A stretch of 64,000 nucleotides of DNA from Candidatus Parcubacteria bacterium (GTDB lineage: Bacteria; Patescibacteriota; Saccharimonadia; Saccharimonadales; UBA4665): NCBI GenBank assembly GCA_023434325.1, contig JAEYSX010000003.1, positions 372,001 through 436,000 of the forward strand, given 5' to 3'. This document shows positions 1 to 10,224 of this stretch, in pieces. A program made the position numbers and the translations under genes. Below the pieces are notes generated by a model. That model searched no databases. It saw only the letters and a list, made by a program, of their open reading frames with translations, and was not told the origin of the DNA. The stretch's first letter is position 1. Every line of letters begins with the position of its first letter.

Positions 1-1616
<1,616 letters not shown>

Positions 1617-1632
1617 GTCATAAGGCCGACCG

Positions 1633-1971
1633 ATGATCGAAGAAAAGACCCAAAGCAGCGAGGCCGTTGCCGCCGCACAAGAGCAGCAGGCCGCAGCCGG
1701 CAAGCAACCCACGGATGCCGAGGGCAAGCCAACCATAGCCGTCAAAGTGTATGCACCATTTCGCGTGTATTTTGAGGGGGTGGCGTATAGCGTGTCCGGC
1801 ATTAACGAGTCCGGGCCGTTTGATATTTTGCCGCACCACCACAACTTTTTGTGCATGCTTGTGCCGTGTGATTTGGTGATCAAGACGCCCAACGGCGAAA
1901 AAAAGGTTAAGATCTCGCGCGCGTTTATGCACGTCAAAGCCGAAAAAGTGACAGTTTTTGTTGACGTATAG
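1633..1971 (+). CDS. atpC: ATP synthase F1 epsilon subunit, lacking the C-terminal helical domain
   Basis: At 112 residues, this has an Ala/Gln/Glu-rich N-terminal extension of about 35 residues followed by the beta-sandwich domain that binds gamma and the c-ring. The diagnostic element is GPFDILPHHHNFLCML (about residues 57-72), equivalent to the 'GxxGILPxHAPLL' block. The protein stops right after the beta domain at VFVDV. The two C-terminal helices that act as a ratchet inhibitor in many bacteria are therefore absent. It begins 16 nt after the atpD stop. An in-frame ATG at the atpD stop gives only a few codons, so 1633 is the best start. Confidence 0.88.
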   Translation: MIEEKTQSSEAVAAAQEQQAAAGKQPTDAEGKPTIAVKVYAPFRVYFEGVAYSVSGINESGPFDILPHHHNFLCMLVPCDLVIKTPNGEKKVKISRAFMHVKAEKVTVFVDV

Positions 1972-1996
1972 ATAGCGCCGGTACGACTTCATCTAG

Positions 1997-2023
1997 GCAC
2001 TCGTCGCAAGATAAAGCGAGTGC
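1997..2023 (+). terminator. Weak hairpin after the atp operon
   Basis: A 7-bp perfect stem (1997-2003 with 2017-2023) with a 13-nt loop lies in the 66-nt gap between the convergent atpC and the minus-strand gene ending at 2038. There is no good U-tract, so it may only protect the 3' end or act in both directions weakly. Confidence 0.35.
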
Positions 2024-2037
2024 GTTAGCGGGCCAGA

Positions 2038-3090
2038 CTAAAGTCCGGTGACAAAGTAATCAAAGGCAAAGACTTGGTTGGCCGGTGGCGCGTTGGTGCT
2101 ACACAAGCTAAATTCATTGACGGTACGGTCGACGTAGTAGTTCATTTGCCCGGCCGCTGCGCCAACTGGCGACACGATAACGTGCGGCGTGTTGTTGTAC
2201 GGCTGGTTAAACCTAATCCTGACCAGACATCCGGCGCCCGGGTTGCTGCCGGTGTTGAGGTTGATAGTGCCGGTCGTGTCGCTTCCGGCCACCGATCCAC
2301 TGCCGCCTGCGCCTAGCAGTCCGGCGTTGATTACACGGCCAGGGCTGGCGCCGCTAAAGTTGATGTGGTTGGGCACTTCGAGCTGGGCGTTACCGCTCAT
2401 GATGAGTCTGGTAACGGCCATTTCTGCCACGTTGACCCTGCCGTTAAACGATGTCGTGCCTGCGACGTTGAGGTTGTTGTACAGCGTTACCTCACCTTGT
2501 ACGATCAGCGTGTTGGCTACCTGTAATGTGTTGGTTTGCGTGTCGACAAGGTTAGCGTTGCTAGAGACGCGAAGCGAAGGTACCGAGAACTCACCGCCAA
2601 GCTGAATCGTACCGGCGACGTTGAGGTTGCCGCGCACCAGCACTTGTCCCGAGAAAATGGCGTTGCCCTGCACGGTCAGTGTTTGTCCGGTGTCGCCAAC
2701 GGTTGCGTCCGAGTTTGCAAGCTGACGAAGGGTTTCGGGGTCGAGTGTCTGGTTAGTGAGGGCAGGGATCGGCGGTTCTTTTCTGCTGTTAAGAATGGCG
2801 ACCACAGAGATTATTGCGCCAATCGCGACCACCAGTAAAAACAGTAGCAAGTACACGTTAAAGCGTTTGAGCAGTTTTTTAAACGCGCTTGGCTGTTTTG
2901 CTTTCTTTGGTTCGTCGGGGTTATCGCCCGATGCGGCTGCGCCTGCGGCATTGAGGTCAACACCAGACTGCGATGCTGTCTCTTCGTTTAGCTCTTCGTT
3001 GGTTTTTTCTAGCGCGTCTGGCGGCGTGCTCTGTGCAGAGGAGTCAGCCTCCGGCGCTGCCGATTGGTCTGGTTTTTGGTCTTCACCCAT
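2038..3090 (-). CDS. Membrane-anchored surface protein with a beta-repeat (beta-helix-like) ectodomain
   Basis: 350 residues in four parts. There is an acidic, Ser/Glu/Asn-rich N-terminal tail (1-80) with a Lys-rich stretch just before the membrane. One transmembrane helix follows (about 89-111, FNVYLLLFLLVVAIGAIISV). A region of short repeats like 'L.V.GN..FSG.V.VRGNLNVAGT..L.G' (about 130-230) resembles polymer-forming or tail-fibre beta-helices. The C-terminal domain (about 250-350) is compact and has two cysteines. The tail has no signal peptide and its positive residues flank the helix, so the repeat domain should lie outside the cell. It is divergent from the neighbouring exported protein at 3240. 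Not recognised as a named family; a role in surface structure or host attachment is inferred. Confidence 0.75.
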   Translation of the reverse strand: MGEDQKPDQSAAPEADSSAQSTPPDALEKTNEELNEETASQSGVDLNAAGAAASGDNPDEPKKAKQPSAFKKLLKRFNVYLLLFLLVVAIGAIISVVAILNSRKEPPIPALTNQTLDPETLRQLANSDATVGDTGQTLTVQGNAIFSGQVLVRGNLNVAGTIQLGGEFSVPSLRVSSNANLVDTQTNTLQVANTLIVQGEVTLYNNLNVAGTTSFNGRVNVAEMAVTRLIMSGNAQLEVPNHINFSGASPGRVINAGLLGAGGSGSVAGSDTTGTINLNTGSNPGAGCLVRIRFNQPYNNTPHVIVSPVGAAAGQMNYYVDRTVNEFSLCSTNAPPANQVFAFDYFVTGL

Positions 3091-3239
3091 GTTTGTCTAC
3101 TTATGTCGCTTACCTTTATATATATAGTACTAGAATATGTTTCAAAATACCATTGGACATAAGCAGTTTGTGTTTGAGCCGGTTTTTTATGATAATGGTC
3201 GTATATATGGTGTACAAAAAGGGTCCCAGAAGAGGTGAA

Positions 3240-3995
3240 ATGTTTCGTGCTTACGCAGCGAGCCTTGTGCGCGCAGCCGTAGTGGTTCTGGCGGCAGTAA
3301 CGTTTACGAGCTTGGCGGCCACGGTGTCGGCGGCGCAGTCCTCGCAGTCGTCGTCCTCTAACTATATGATTAACGAGTCTCAGTTTGGTACGGGGTCGTC
3401 GCTTAATGATTGTTCCGAGAATTACTGTGCTAACTCCTCGTCGGGCGACACGACGGTTGGCCGGACGGCAAGTGACCGCTACCGCGCGATGACAGGCGGC
3501 AATACTACCGGCGAGCCCCTGCTTGAGGTAGTTACTTTGGGCGGGCTTGCGAGTTTGGGCGCATTAAGTCCAGAAAAAACATCCACGCTCACCATGAACG
3601 TGAGCGTTCGCAGCTACATGACCGGCGGTTACAGTATGCAGATTAGCGGCTCTGCCCCCAGCTATGGTCCTCATGAGCTATCCAAGCTGACCACACCAAC
3701 CGAGTCGCAGGTGGGCGTAGAGCAGTTTGGCATTAATCTGGTTGCAAATGGCGTGCCGCAAGTAGGTAGCAACCCGGAGCAAGTGCCATCCAATCAGACG
3801 AGCTTTGGCGAGGTTGCAAATAACTACAAAATTGCCGACCGTTTTATGTACGAAGACGGCGACATCGTGGCGTTTAGCCGTACCGACAGCGGCCGAACCG
3901 ACTACACTATCTCTATGATTCTTAATATCTCGAACGTCACGCCCGGTGGTTGGTATACCAGCATGTTCTCGGCGGTTGTTGCGCCGACGTTTTAG
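3240..3995 (+). CDS. Exported surface protein, smallest member of the window's secreted beta-domain family
   Basis: 251 residues with a clear signal peptide (MFRAYAASLVRAAVVVL...AATVSAAQ). The start at 3240 is chosen because AGAGGTG lies just upstream; longer in-frame extensions have no such site and would disrupt the signal peptide. It shares with the protein at 7876 the motif 'EQFGINLVANG.P..GSNP' (about residues 160-180), the 'YKIADRFMYEDGDIVAF' block and a final strand 'TPGGWYTSMFSAVVAPTF' that corresponds to 'PAGIYTTTLTY' in the paralogues. A cysteine pair (CSENYC) lies near the mature N-terminus. It probably folds as a beta-sandwich outside the cell. Function unknown; WxL-like surface protein is the closest analogy. 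Confidence 0.8.
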   Translation: MFRAYAASLVRAAVVVLAAVTFTSLAATVSAAQSSQSSSSNYMINESQFGTGSSLNDCSENYCANSSSGDTTVGRTASDRYRAMTGGNTTGEPLLEVVTLGGLASLGALSPEKTSTLTMNVSVRSYMTGGYSMQISGSAPSYGPHELSKLTTPTESQVGVEQFGINLVANGVPQVGSNPEQVPSNQTSFGEVANNYKIADRFMYEDGDIVAFSRTDSGRTDYTISMILNISNVTPGGWYTSMFSAVVAPTF

Positions 3996-4040
3996 TACGC
4001 AGCGCGCAGCAGGAGGCGCAGATTCTTGTGGATAAACCTC

Positions 4041-4069
4041 TTGTGGTTAAAATAACGTTCTGTTATAGT
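4041..4069 (+). promoter_or_regulatory. Promoter with extended -10 for the large surface protein gene
   Basis: TTGTGG (4041-4046), a 17-nt spacer, TATAGT (4064-4069), and TGT just before the -10. A matching design (TTGTGG, extended -10) precedes the paralogous gene at 11395. A sequence identical to the DnaA box TTATCCACA (minus strand, 4027-4035) lies immediately upstream. Confidence 0.65.
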
Positions 4070-4117
4070 CCGCCTTGTAATATATAAAACAAAAATAGCA
4101 AAGGGGAATGCATATTT

Positions 4118-6055
4118 ATGTTTAAGACATATCAACTTAAGAACGCTCTTCAGCGAGGCGGTGCTTTGCTTGGCGTGGCGGGACTGTTGGCAGGTATTGC
4201 TGTTACGACTGTCCCGGCTAGCGTCTTTGCAGATGCGCTCAACCCGCTGACCGAGCGTAGCTTGAAGCTTTCTAGCTCCAGCCCAGGATGGTCATACAAG
4301 GACGGCTCGGGTAACGAAACGTATGCTCCACCACACAGCGGTGCCAATGGTCAAAAGACTGGTAACGAATTTTCGTTCCGAATGAGTTCGGCTAGCGCAA
4401 CTATTAAAGGGATCACGTTCCAGTACTGCACCACGCCTGCCGGTGACTGTATTGCTCCTGGCGATAACACTACTAAGGCGAGTGACTACAATGGAACCAC
4501 GGTTAAGACTACTAAGGCTGGCGCCGGTACGATTACCGTTACTGACGAGTCTGATGAAGTTACGGGTGTCGGCACAAGCTTTGTAACCGAGCTTAACGTA
4601 GGTGCTACTATTGTTACTGCAGGCGGTGCTGTACATAAGGTGGCAGCTATCGACAGTCCTACTAGCCTAACTCTGACAGAAGAGGCAACAGTGACTGAGT
4701 CAGGTGTTGCCTTTACTTTCCGCAAAGCAGACACTGACAGTACAAGCGATCTAAACATTGTAGAAGATGATTCTAGTATGATCGCTTCAGCTGATTGGAC
4801 TAGTATTCTTGCCAGCAATAACAAGACTCCTGCACGGGACGGGTCTCAGGGTAACTTTGTGCTGTTGCACGCCAATGCTAGCACCTCAATGGCTAGCCCA
4901 CTCCCTCTATGGTCTAACTATACATACGCGACTGACGATGGATGGGAGATGACCTCCACTAATGGGGAAACAGGCACAATTCAGGCTGGAAGCGCAACTA
5001 ATAAGAATAACCTCATCACCATTACAAGTGCTGATGGCCAGGCCTTAAGCGGAAGCCTCGATAGCAACGGTCACGGTGACTACTTTAAGGTTATTTTCTT
5101 CGGTACAGACGACAACTACATCACCAACCCAGGTTCCGGATCGTTCTTCGTACGCATGAACACCTACAACACTGACAACCCTGCTAACTTTAGTGACGCA
5201 ACATTGGTCGACGGTGGTGTGACTGTAGCTAACGTCATGAACGAATCGATCTCCATCCGAACCAAGGTCCTAGAAACCATGCAATTCTCGGTGGGAACAC
5301 ATGATCCAAACTTGTACAATACAAGCGCTTTGGGTGTTGCTGGAATGAGCGCTCACGGTCAGTGTAGTACTTTATTGATGAAAGATCCTACTTCGGGCTC
5401 ATACTCGAATGATCCGAACAATGTTATTAAGATGGGCGATACTAATGCAGAAAACTCGCTAGAGACCGGGAAGGCTCACAGTGCACAATCGTACTGGCGT
5501 CTATCATCTAACTCTAGTGGTGGGGCGACCGTGTACTACACGGGTCATACATTGACTAACACCGTGGGCGATGAAATTACACCACTAACCTCTACGGCTA
5601 CAGCTTCTAACCCCGGTACCGAGCAGTTCGGATTAGCAATTGCTCATGGGTCAGACACGTCAATCACAGCTATCGGCAACGCAGAAGCATACCCTGTATG
5701 GCTAGATCCAGCCAAGGCGGAAACATACGGTAATGCCGCGACAGAAGGAACTTTTGCTTACTACCTGAACAATGGCGGTTCTCCCCGTCCTGATGAGCAC
5801 AGTCACTTGCCTCGATTGTTCCCGCTACAACCGCTTGCACCTTACAACGAGGGTGCGGGTGATATCACTACGACCACTCCTAAGTTTGCATTCAATGCCA
5901 ATGCTGATACTTATGCAATACCGCTTGCGAGTGATAACACAAGAGTTGTAAACTGCGTGACCGCAAAGATGCGCTACATAGCGAACATCGCTGCGACCAC
6001 ACCTGCAGGTATTTACACAACCAAAATCAACTACGTTGCTTCTCCACAATACTAG
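4118..6055 (+). CDS. Large exported surface protein of the secreted beta-domain family
   Basis: 645 residues with a signal peptide (about 1-39, cleavage near SVFADA). AAAGGGG before the ATG fixes the start. The first mature domain carries 'FQYCTTPAGDCIAP', a cysteine pair followed by Pro that recurs in the proteins at 7876 and 11395. Residues about 133-202 look like an inserted module: 'GTITVTDESDEVTGVGTSF...VGATI' is the pattern of a short all-beta repeat domain known from phage-tail and adhesin-like proteins. Later come 'LETMQFSVGT', a hinge shared with the paralogue at 11395, 'EQFGLAIAHGSD', and a terminal strand 'PAGIYTTKINYVASPQY'. Thr/Ser/Asn-rich throughout. It has no C-terminal membrane anchor or LPxTG. 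Likely an abundant secreted or surface-layer-associated protein; function inferred. Confidence 0.82.
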   Translation: MFKTYQLKNALQRGGALLGVAGLLAGIAVTTVPASVFADALNPLTERSLKLSSSSPGWSYKDGSGNETYAPPHSGANGQKTGNEFSFRMSSASATIKGITFQYCTTPAGDCIAPGDNTTKASDYNGTTVKTTKAGAGTITVTDESDEVTGVGTSFVTELNVGATIVTAGGAVHKVAAIDSPTSLTLTEEATVTESGVAFTFRKADTDSTSDLNIVEDDSSMIASADWTSILASNNKTPARDGSQGNFVLLHANASTSMASPLPLWSNYTYATDDGWEMTSTNGETGTIQAGSATNKNNLITITSADGQALSGSLDSNGHGDYFKVIFFGTDDNYITNPGSGSFFVRMNTYNTDNPANFSDATLVDGGVTVANVMNESISIRTKVLETMQFSVGTHDPNLYNTSALGVAGMSAHGQCSTLLMKDPTSGSYSNDPNNVIKMGDTNAENSLETGKAHSAQSYWRLSSNSSGGATVYYTGHTLTNTVGDEITPLTSTATASNPGTEQFGLAIAHGSDTSITAIGNAEAYPVWLDPAKAETYGNAATEGTFAYYLNNGGSPRPDEHSHLPRLFPLQPLAPYNEGAGDITTTTPKFAFNANADTYAIPLASDNTRVVNCVTAKMRYIANIAATTPAGIYTTKINYVASPQY

Positions 6056-6110
6056 TCAGGAGAAAATAAAAACCCTTGTACGGCCGGCCTGACTGAACCG
6101 ACCAAAGGAA

Positions 6111-6140
6111 AAACCCAGCCCCGACGGGGGCTGGGTTTTT
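6111..6140 (+). terminator. Intrinsic terminator after the large surface protein gene
   Basis: Strong GC-rich stem (CCCAGCCCC 6114-6122 with GGGGCTGGG 6127-6135), loop GACG, A-tract before and TTTTT after (6136-6140). Confidence 0.93.
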
Positions 6141-6210
6141 AGGTGTGATAAATCACTTGAAGCATAAGCGACAGAAGCCTATCATGAGGATATAAACAGG
6201 GGGAGGAACA

Positions 6211-7569
6211 ATGACGTTCGCATATGCCAAAAATATAAAATCGGGAGTGCTGATTGCCGTGGCCCTCGCCCTCGCCTTTATCGTGTGCTTACCGACACAG
6301 ATGCGTGTAGATGCGGCAAATACATTCCCTGGAGTGAACACACTGGTAAACGTCAACAGCTCTGGCGGGGGCGGTCAAAATGGCACGATCGCGAAGGGGT
6401 ATGGCATATCATCCGATGGGAATATAGTATTATTTTCTTCCTCGCAGCCCGATATTGCCGGTTCAAATGGGACTACAAATGAACTTTTGTATCAAAGGAA
6501 TATTAGCACCGGCACGAATACGCGTGTTGATGTTTCTGCCAGTGGCGCAGGGGGAAACTCGAATATTAATGGCGATGCTGCAATGAGCGAATCAGGGCGT
6601 TACGTCGTGTTTGGCGCAAGCTCAACCAATTTGATTGATGGCACTACTATGTCTAATGTCTGGTACTATAGAAAAGACATGCAGACGGGAGCTATTACGG
6701 CTCTCGCAACCGGATCCCTCTTTCCAAGAAGTATTAGTAATGACGGCAGATTCGTGTTATTTTCGTCTAACGAAACGGGCGCGCTGATACCAGGTGCGCA
6801 TAACGGTTATTTTGACCTGGTTTTGTATGATGTTGCCAAAAATGCATGGACTCTGGTTAATGCGCCTGTCAGCGGTAGTATGCAAGCTGTCTCTGCGCAC
6901 GTGTCAAGGTCGGCAATGAGCTGCGATGGCGCATACATCGTATTTACCTCGAGTGCAACTAACTTGGTTTCTGGTTATTCTGGAAGTGGTGACCACGTGT
7001 TTTTGGCTGATATGCGCAATGGGCTAACAGTCACTGATATAACTGCTAGAGGAACGCTTTATTACGGCACCGCATCGATATCTTGCAACGGAAAGTTTGT
7101 TGTCTTTAGCAGTTCCGACCGTAATCTAGTAGCACCTACGCCCACTGGTCTTAATAACGAACCTCATGTGGTGCAATATAACCGCATCACTGGCGCTGCT
7201 GCATATATAGATAGCAACTCCTCGGGGGTATTCGCGAAGGGCGGGGTTCCACTTGCTGTTGCAGACAACGGGGATACGCTTATGGTTGTGCCCTTTACGC
7301 AGAGTATTGCGACGTACACCCCAATATATCTCAAGCACATTGGCGACGGATCAGGTACGCTTGAGAACATCCAATACCGTACGCCGGGAGGTTATTTGAC
7401 GTACGTGTTGAATAATGGTTCAGGAGCGTTTATATCTGCAAACAGCAAGGCGGTAATCTATAATACCCACGACTCTTATAGATTGGGTTTGGTGCCAAGT
7501 GACACATGTGATAGCTATATCAACACGTATAACACGTGTGATGTCGTTCATGCCAAAACAGGACTATAG
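6211..7569 (+). CDS. Secreted TolB/WD40-like beta-propeller protein
   Basis: 452 residues with a signal peptide (about 1-35, cleavage after MRVDAA) and a strong GGGGGAGGA ribosome site ending a few bases before the ATG. The mature part contains at least five recurring blades of the form 'S..GRYVVFGASSTNLI' / 'SNDGRFVLFSSNETG' / 'SCDGAYIVFTSSATNLVSG' / 'SCNGKFVVFSSSDRNLV', the typical WD40-like (PD40) TolB propeller repeat. Paired cysteines occur near the C-terminus (CDSYINTYNTC). It follows a strong terminator and is followed by a long gap, so it is probably monocistronic. A scaffold or binding function at the cell surface is likely; its ligand cannot be told from sequence. Confidence 0.8.
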   Translation: MTFAYAKNIKSGVLIAVALALAFIVCLPTQMRVDAANTFPGVNTLVNVNSSGGGGQNGTIAKGYGISSDGNIVLFSSSQPDIAGSNGTTNELLYQRNISTGTNTRVDVSASGAGGNSNINGDAAMSESGRYVVFGASSTNLIDGTTMSNVWYYRKDMQTGAITALATGSLFPRSISNDGRFVLFSSNETGALIPGAHNGYFDLVLYDVAKNAWTLVNAPVSGSMQAVSAHVSRSAMSCDGAYIVFTSSATNLVSGYSGSGDHVFLADMRNGLTVTDITARGTLYYGTASISCNGKFVVFSSSDRNLVAPTPTGLNNEPHVVQYNRITGAAAYIDSNSSGVFAKGGVPLAVADNGDTLMVVPFTQSIATYTPIYLKHIGDGSGTLENIQYRTPGGYLTYVLNNGSGAFISANSKAVIYNTHDSYRLGLVPSDTCDSYINTYNTCDVVHAKTGL

Positions 7570-7613
7570 ATAAACGCGTACTTTGAACCTAGACATCACA
7601 TATACCTGCTAAA

Positions 7614-7641
7614 CGCCATTCCCGCCCGCGCGGGAATGGCG
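7614..7641 (+). terminator. Palindromic terminator-like element in a 306-base gene-free gap
   Basis: A 12-bp perfect stem (7614-7625 with 7630-7641) with a short loop, followed by GTGCTTTT. The core ATTCCCGC...GCGGGAAT recurs at 7737 and 56795, so this may be a dispersed repeat used as a terminator. The rest of the gap (7570-7875) holds the second repeat and a -10 box (TACAAT 7864-7869); no gene was seen. Confidence 0.7.
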
Positions 7642-7736
7642 AGTGCTTTTAGTCAGGATAATTATTGAGCTTGCAGTCATCATACATAATATCCAAGCGA
7701 AGCCACGGCTGGGATAGTGGCACTATTTTTGCCCCA

Positions 7737-7760
7737 GATTCCTGCATTCACAGGAATGAC
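7737..7760. repeat. Short dispersed palindrome, second copy
   Basis: Inverted repeat ATTCCTG (7738-7744) / CAGGAAT (7751-7757), flanked by G on the left and GAC on the right. It shares this layout with the elements at 7614 and 56795. Resembles REP-type extragenic palindromes. Confidence 0.55.
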
Positions 7761-7875
7761 AGGTAAAGGGCAGAAGCAATAGAATGAGGATTGTTTGTGG
7801 ATTTTGTCGCTGCGCTAAGTCAAGATAAGTTTTTGCGCCTATCATAACCGATAGCGGATCTAGTACAATAAAGCC

Positions 7876-8949
7876 ATGCACAGGTTAAAGAGGCATTTTA
7901 CGGGCGCACATCACCCGCACCGTTTGGTTGTTTTGCAGACGTTGGTTGCGCTGGTGTGTGGTTTTATGATTGCCTCGGTAGATGCTACGGTAGTGATTCG
8001 CTTTCAGAATCGCTCGTTGTTTATCCAAAATACCGAGCCGAATGCTACGACGGACTACACCGTTAAGCTGACCTACACTACCGAGACGACGGTTGGCTCG
8101 CTGGACATGCAGTTCTGCATTAATCCTATTCCGAGCGAACCATGCGAGATGCCTCCTGGGCTAAACCTGTCCGGTGCCGTACTAGCCGAGCAGACGGGGG
8201 TAGATGACTACAGCATGAACTTAGTTGCGCCCAATCGTATTATCTTGAGTCGCACGCCCGCGGTGGTTGGGCAGACGCCTTCATCGTATAAATTTACCGG
8301 CATCGTTAACCCTAATTTTATAGGCCGCTCATATTCTATCCGATTAAGTAGCCACGCCGACACCACAGCGAGTGGCCCGGTTATTGACCTGGGGTCCGTC
8401 ACAACGCAGACAACCCGATCAATTATGCTCGAGACCCAGGTGCCTCCGATATTGGTATTTTGTGTGGCCGCCCAGGTGAGCCTAAACTGTACCGATGACA
8501 ATGGTGTCAATTACACGGATATGGGTACGCTCGGTCCGCTCGATACGCTAACGGCAAGCTCGCAGATGGCGGTGGGCACCAATGCCACGGCAGGATATTC
8601 GATCGTTGTCTACGGTACGAGCATGAAGGCGGGAGTGAGTGTTATTGATCCGCTGGAGGCGCCGTCGCCGAGTATTCTTGGTAACAGTCAATTCGGCATA
8701 AACCTCGTGGCAAATAACGATCCGTTTATCGGCGCAGACCCGGACGGACAATCGACAAACGCGGTGGTGCGCCCTGATTACGCCAACCCAAATCGCTTTA
8801 AGTTTAAGGACGGTGACGAGATAGTGACGGCGCCGAACGTGAGTTTACTGCGACGGTTTACCGTTAGTTACATCGTTAACAGTGCCCCTGATTTGCGCCC
8901 GGGTATATATACGACAACGCTTACGTACGTGACGACTGGGCGATTTTAG
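7876..8949 (+). CDS. Exported surface protein of the secreted beta-domain family
   Basis: 357 residues. The N-terminus is basic and His-rich, then hydrophobic (LVVLQTLVALVCGFMIASVDA), read as a signal peptide of about 38 residues. The conserved cysteine pair appears as 'MQFCINPIPSEPCEMP' and a second pair as 'FCVAAQVSLNC'. It carries 'QFGINLVANNDPFIGADP', nearly identical in pattern to the protein at 3240, then 'FKFKDGDEIV' and the terminal strand 'RPGIYTTTLTYVTTGRF'. TACAAT lies six bases before the ATG and there is no Shine-Dalgarno site, so the mRNA may be leaderless. It immediately precedes a DUF916-like gene, a pairing repeated at 11395/12746. Confidence 0.8.
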   Translation: MHRLKRHFTGAHHPHRLVVLQTLVALVCGFMIASVDATVVIRFQNRSLFIQNTEPNATTDYTVKLTYTTETTVGSLDMQFCINPIPSEPCEMPPGLNLSGAVLAEQTGVDDYSMNLVAPNRIILSRTPAVVGQTPSSYKFTGIVNPNFIGRSYSIRLSSHADTTASGPVIDLGSVTTQTTRSIMLETQVPPILVFCVAAQVSLNCTDDNGVNYTDMGTLGPLDTLTASSQMAVGTNATAGYSIVVYGTSMKAGVSVIDPLEAPSPSILGNSQFGINLVANNDPFIGADPDGQSTNAVVRPDYANPNRFKFKDGDEIVTAPNVSLLRRFTVSYIVNSAPDLRPGIYTTTLTYVTTGRF

Positions 8950-9060
8950 GGCGTGCCGACAACCAGCCCAAATACATAGAATTTAGGCTGGAAAACGCTC
9001 TCAGGATACTATACAATACCGCTTATAGTTAGAAATTAAACAGACGAGAGACATATACAT

Positions 9061-10140
9061 ATGAAACGTTTCGTGGGTTTTATGGGCGCAGCCCTCATAG
9101 TTTTGACATTGGCAATCGGTGCAATGCCGCGTGCCATATATGCAGAGGATTCTGGATCGCCTGGGCAGTCATCCGGCCTGAGTATTACGCCGCGTAAGAA
9201 TTATACGATTAAACCGGGTGAAACGATTACCGACACTCTGCGTATCGGCAACTTAGACAAAGATAACGATTTGACGGTGACTCTTCGAATGATCGACTTC
9301 ACGTACTCTGATGAATCGGGTACGCCAAAGCTGAGTATCGCTGCTAATGCGCCGCAAACCGCATGGTCGCTTAAGCCGTTTACTTCATTGCCCGAAACGG
9401 TTCAGGTTGGCAAAGGTGCGACGGCGACTGTAGATTACACCATTAAGATTCCCGAAAACATGGGTGCGGGTAGCTACTATAGTGCCATCATGTACCAGGC
9501 AGGTGGTAGTACCGGTGGCAACGTCGGCTTGAATGCTTCGGGAGTGACACTGGCGTTTGTCTCGGTGCCGGGTGTAGTAGACCAAAAACTCACCCTGCAG
9601 AAATTCGGTGCTTACGCATCCGAGAATAACGGTGTGAGCGGGAAGTATATATTTATCGCAACTATGGGTTCACCAAAGATGGTCGCCTACACTGTTAAGA
9701 ATGAAGGTAACGTGTTTGAGGCTCCCGCCGGCAACATTATAGTCAAGAACATGTTTGGCAAAGAAGTGGTGAATGTGGTAACGAACCCGAATCAGTCGCT
9801 TGCGTTGATTGGGCAGACTAGGTTGTTTGCAAGTTGTCTTCGTACTGTACAAGACGAAGTCCAGTTCATGGGCGGCACGACCAAAAATACTAACTGTGTC
9901 GACCCTAAGCTTATGCCTGGTCGCTACACCGCTCAGCTAAGCGTCATGTATGGTCAGAACGGAAACCAAACCAGAGAAATTACGGCAACTGCTTCGTTCT
10001 GGATTCTGCCGTGGTGGTTCATTATTACTATGGTTGTACTACTGAGTGGTGCGGGCTACGGTATCTGGCGCTTGCAGCGCAAAATACGCGCCGCAGTAAA
10101 CGGTACATCACGCTCGGGTAGAGGCGCGCGTCGGCGCTAG
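9061..10140 (+). CDS. DUF916-like, membrane-anchored exported protein (WxL-interacting-protein type)
   Basis: 359 residues with a signal peptide (about 1-29), two beta domains, a C-terminal transmembrane helix (about 314-337, 'PWWFIITMVVLLSGAGYGIW') and a basic cytoplasmic tail (RSGRGARRR). The first domain begins 'SGLSITPRKNYTIKPGETITDTLRIGNLDKDNDLTVTL' and closes with 'IPENMGAGSYYSAIMYQ', the pattern of the DUF916 domain of WxL-interacting proteins in Firmicutes. It is a paralogue of the protein at 12746. Each follows an exported family protein, so they may be partners or anchors. The interaction itself is inferred. Confidence 0.78.
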   Translation: MKRFVGFMGAALIVLTLAIGAMPRAIYAEDSGSPGQSSGLSITPRKNYTIKPGETITDTLRIGNLDKDNDLTVTLRMIDFTYSDESGTPKLSIAANAPQTAWSLKPFTSLPETVQVGKGATATVDYTIKIPENMGAGSYYSAIMYQAGGSTGGNVGLNASGVTLAFVSVPGVVDQKLTLQKFGAYASENNGVSGKYIFIATMGSPKMVAYTVKNEGNVFEAPAGNIIVKNMFGKEVVNVVTNPNQSLALIGQTRLFASCLRTVQDEVQFMGGTTKNTNCVDPKLMPGRYTAQLSVMYGQNGNQTREITATASFWILPWWFIITMVVLLSGAGYGIWRLQRKIRAAVNGTSRSGRGARRR

Positions 10141-10224
10141 TCGTCGACCCGCTTGCGGGCAAATCAAATAATCGTGCCTACAGTTTGGCGGCACGCAGGT
10201 TGTGGAGTAGAATAAGCATAAGCT

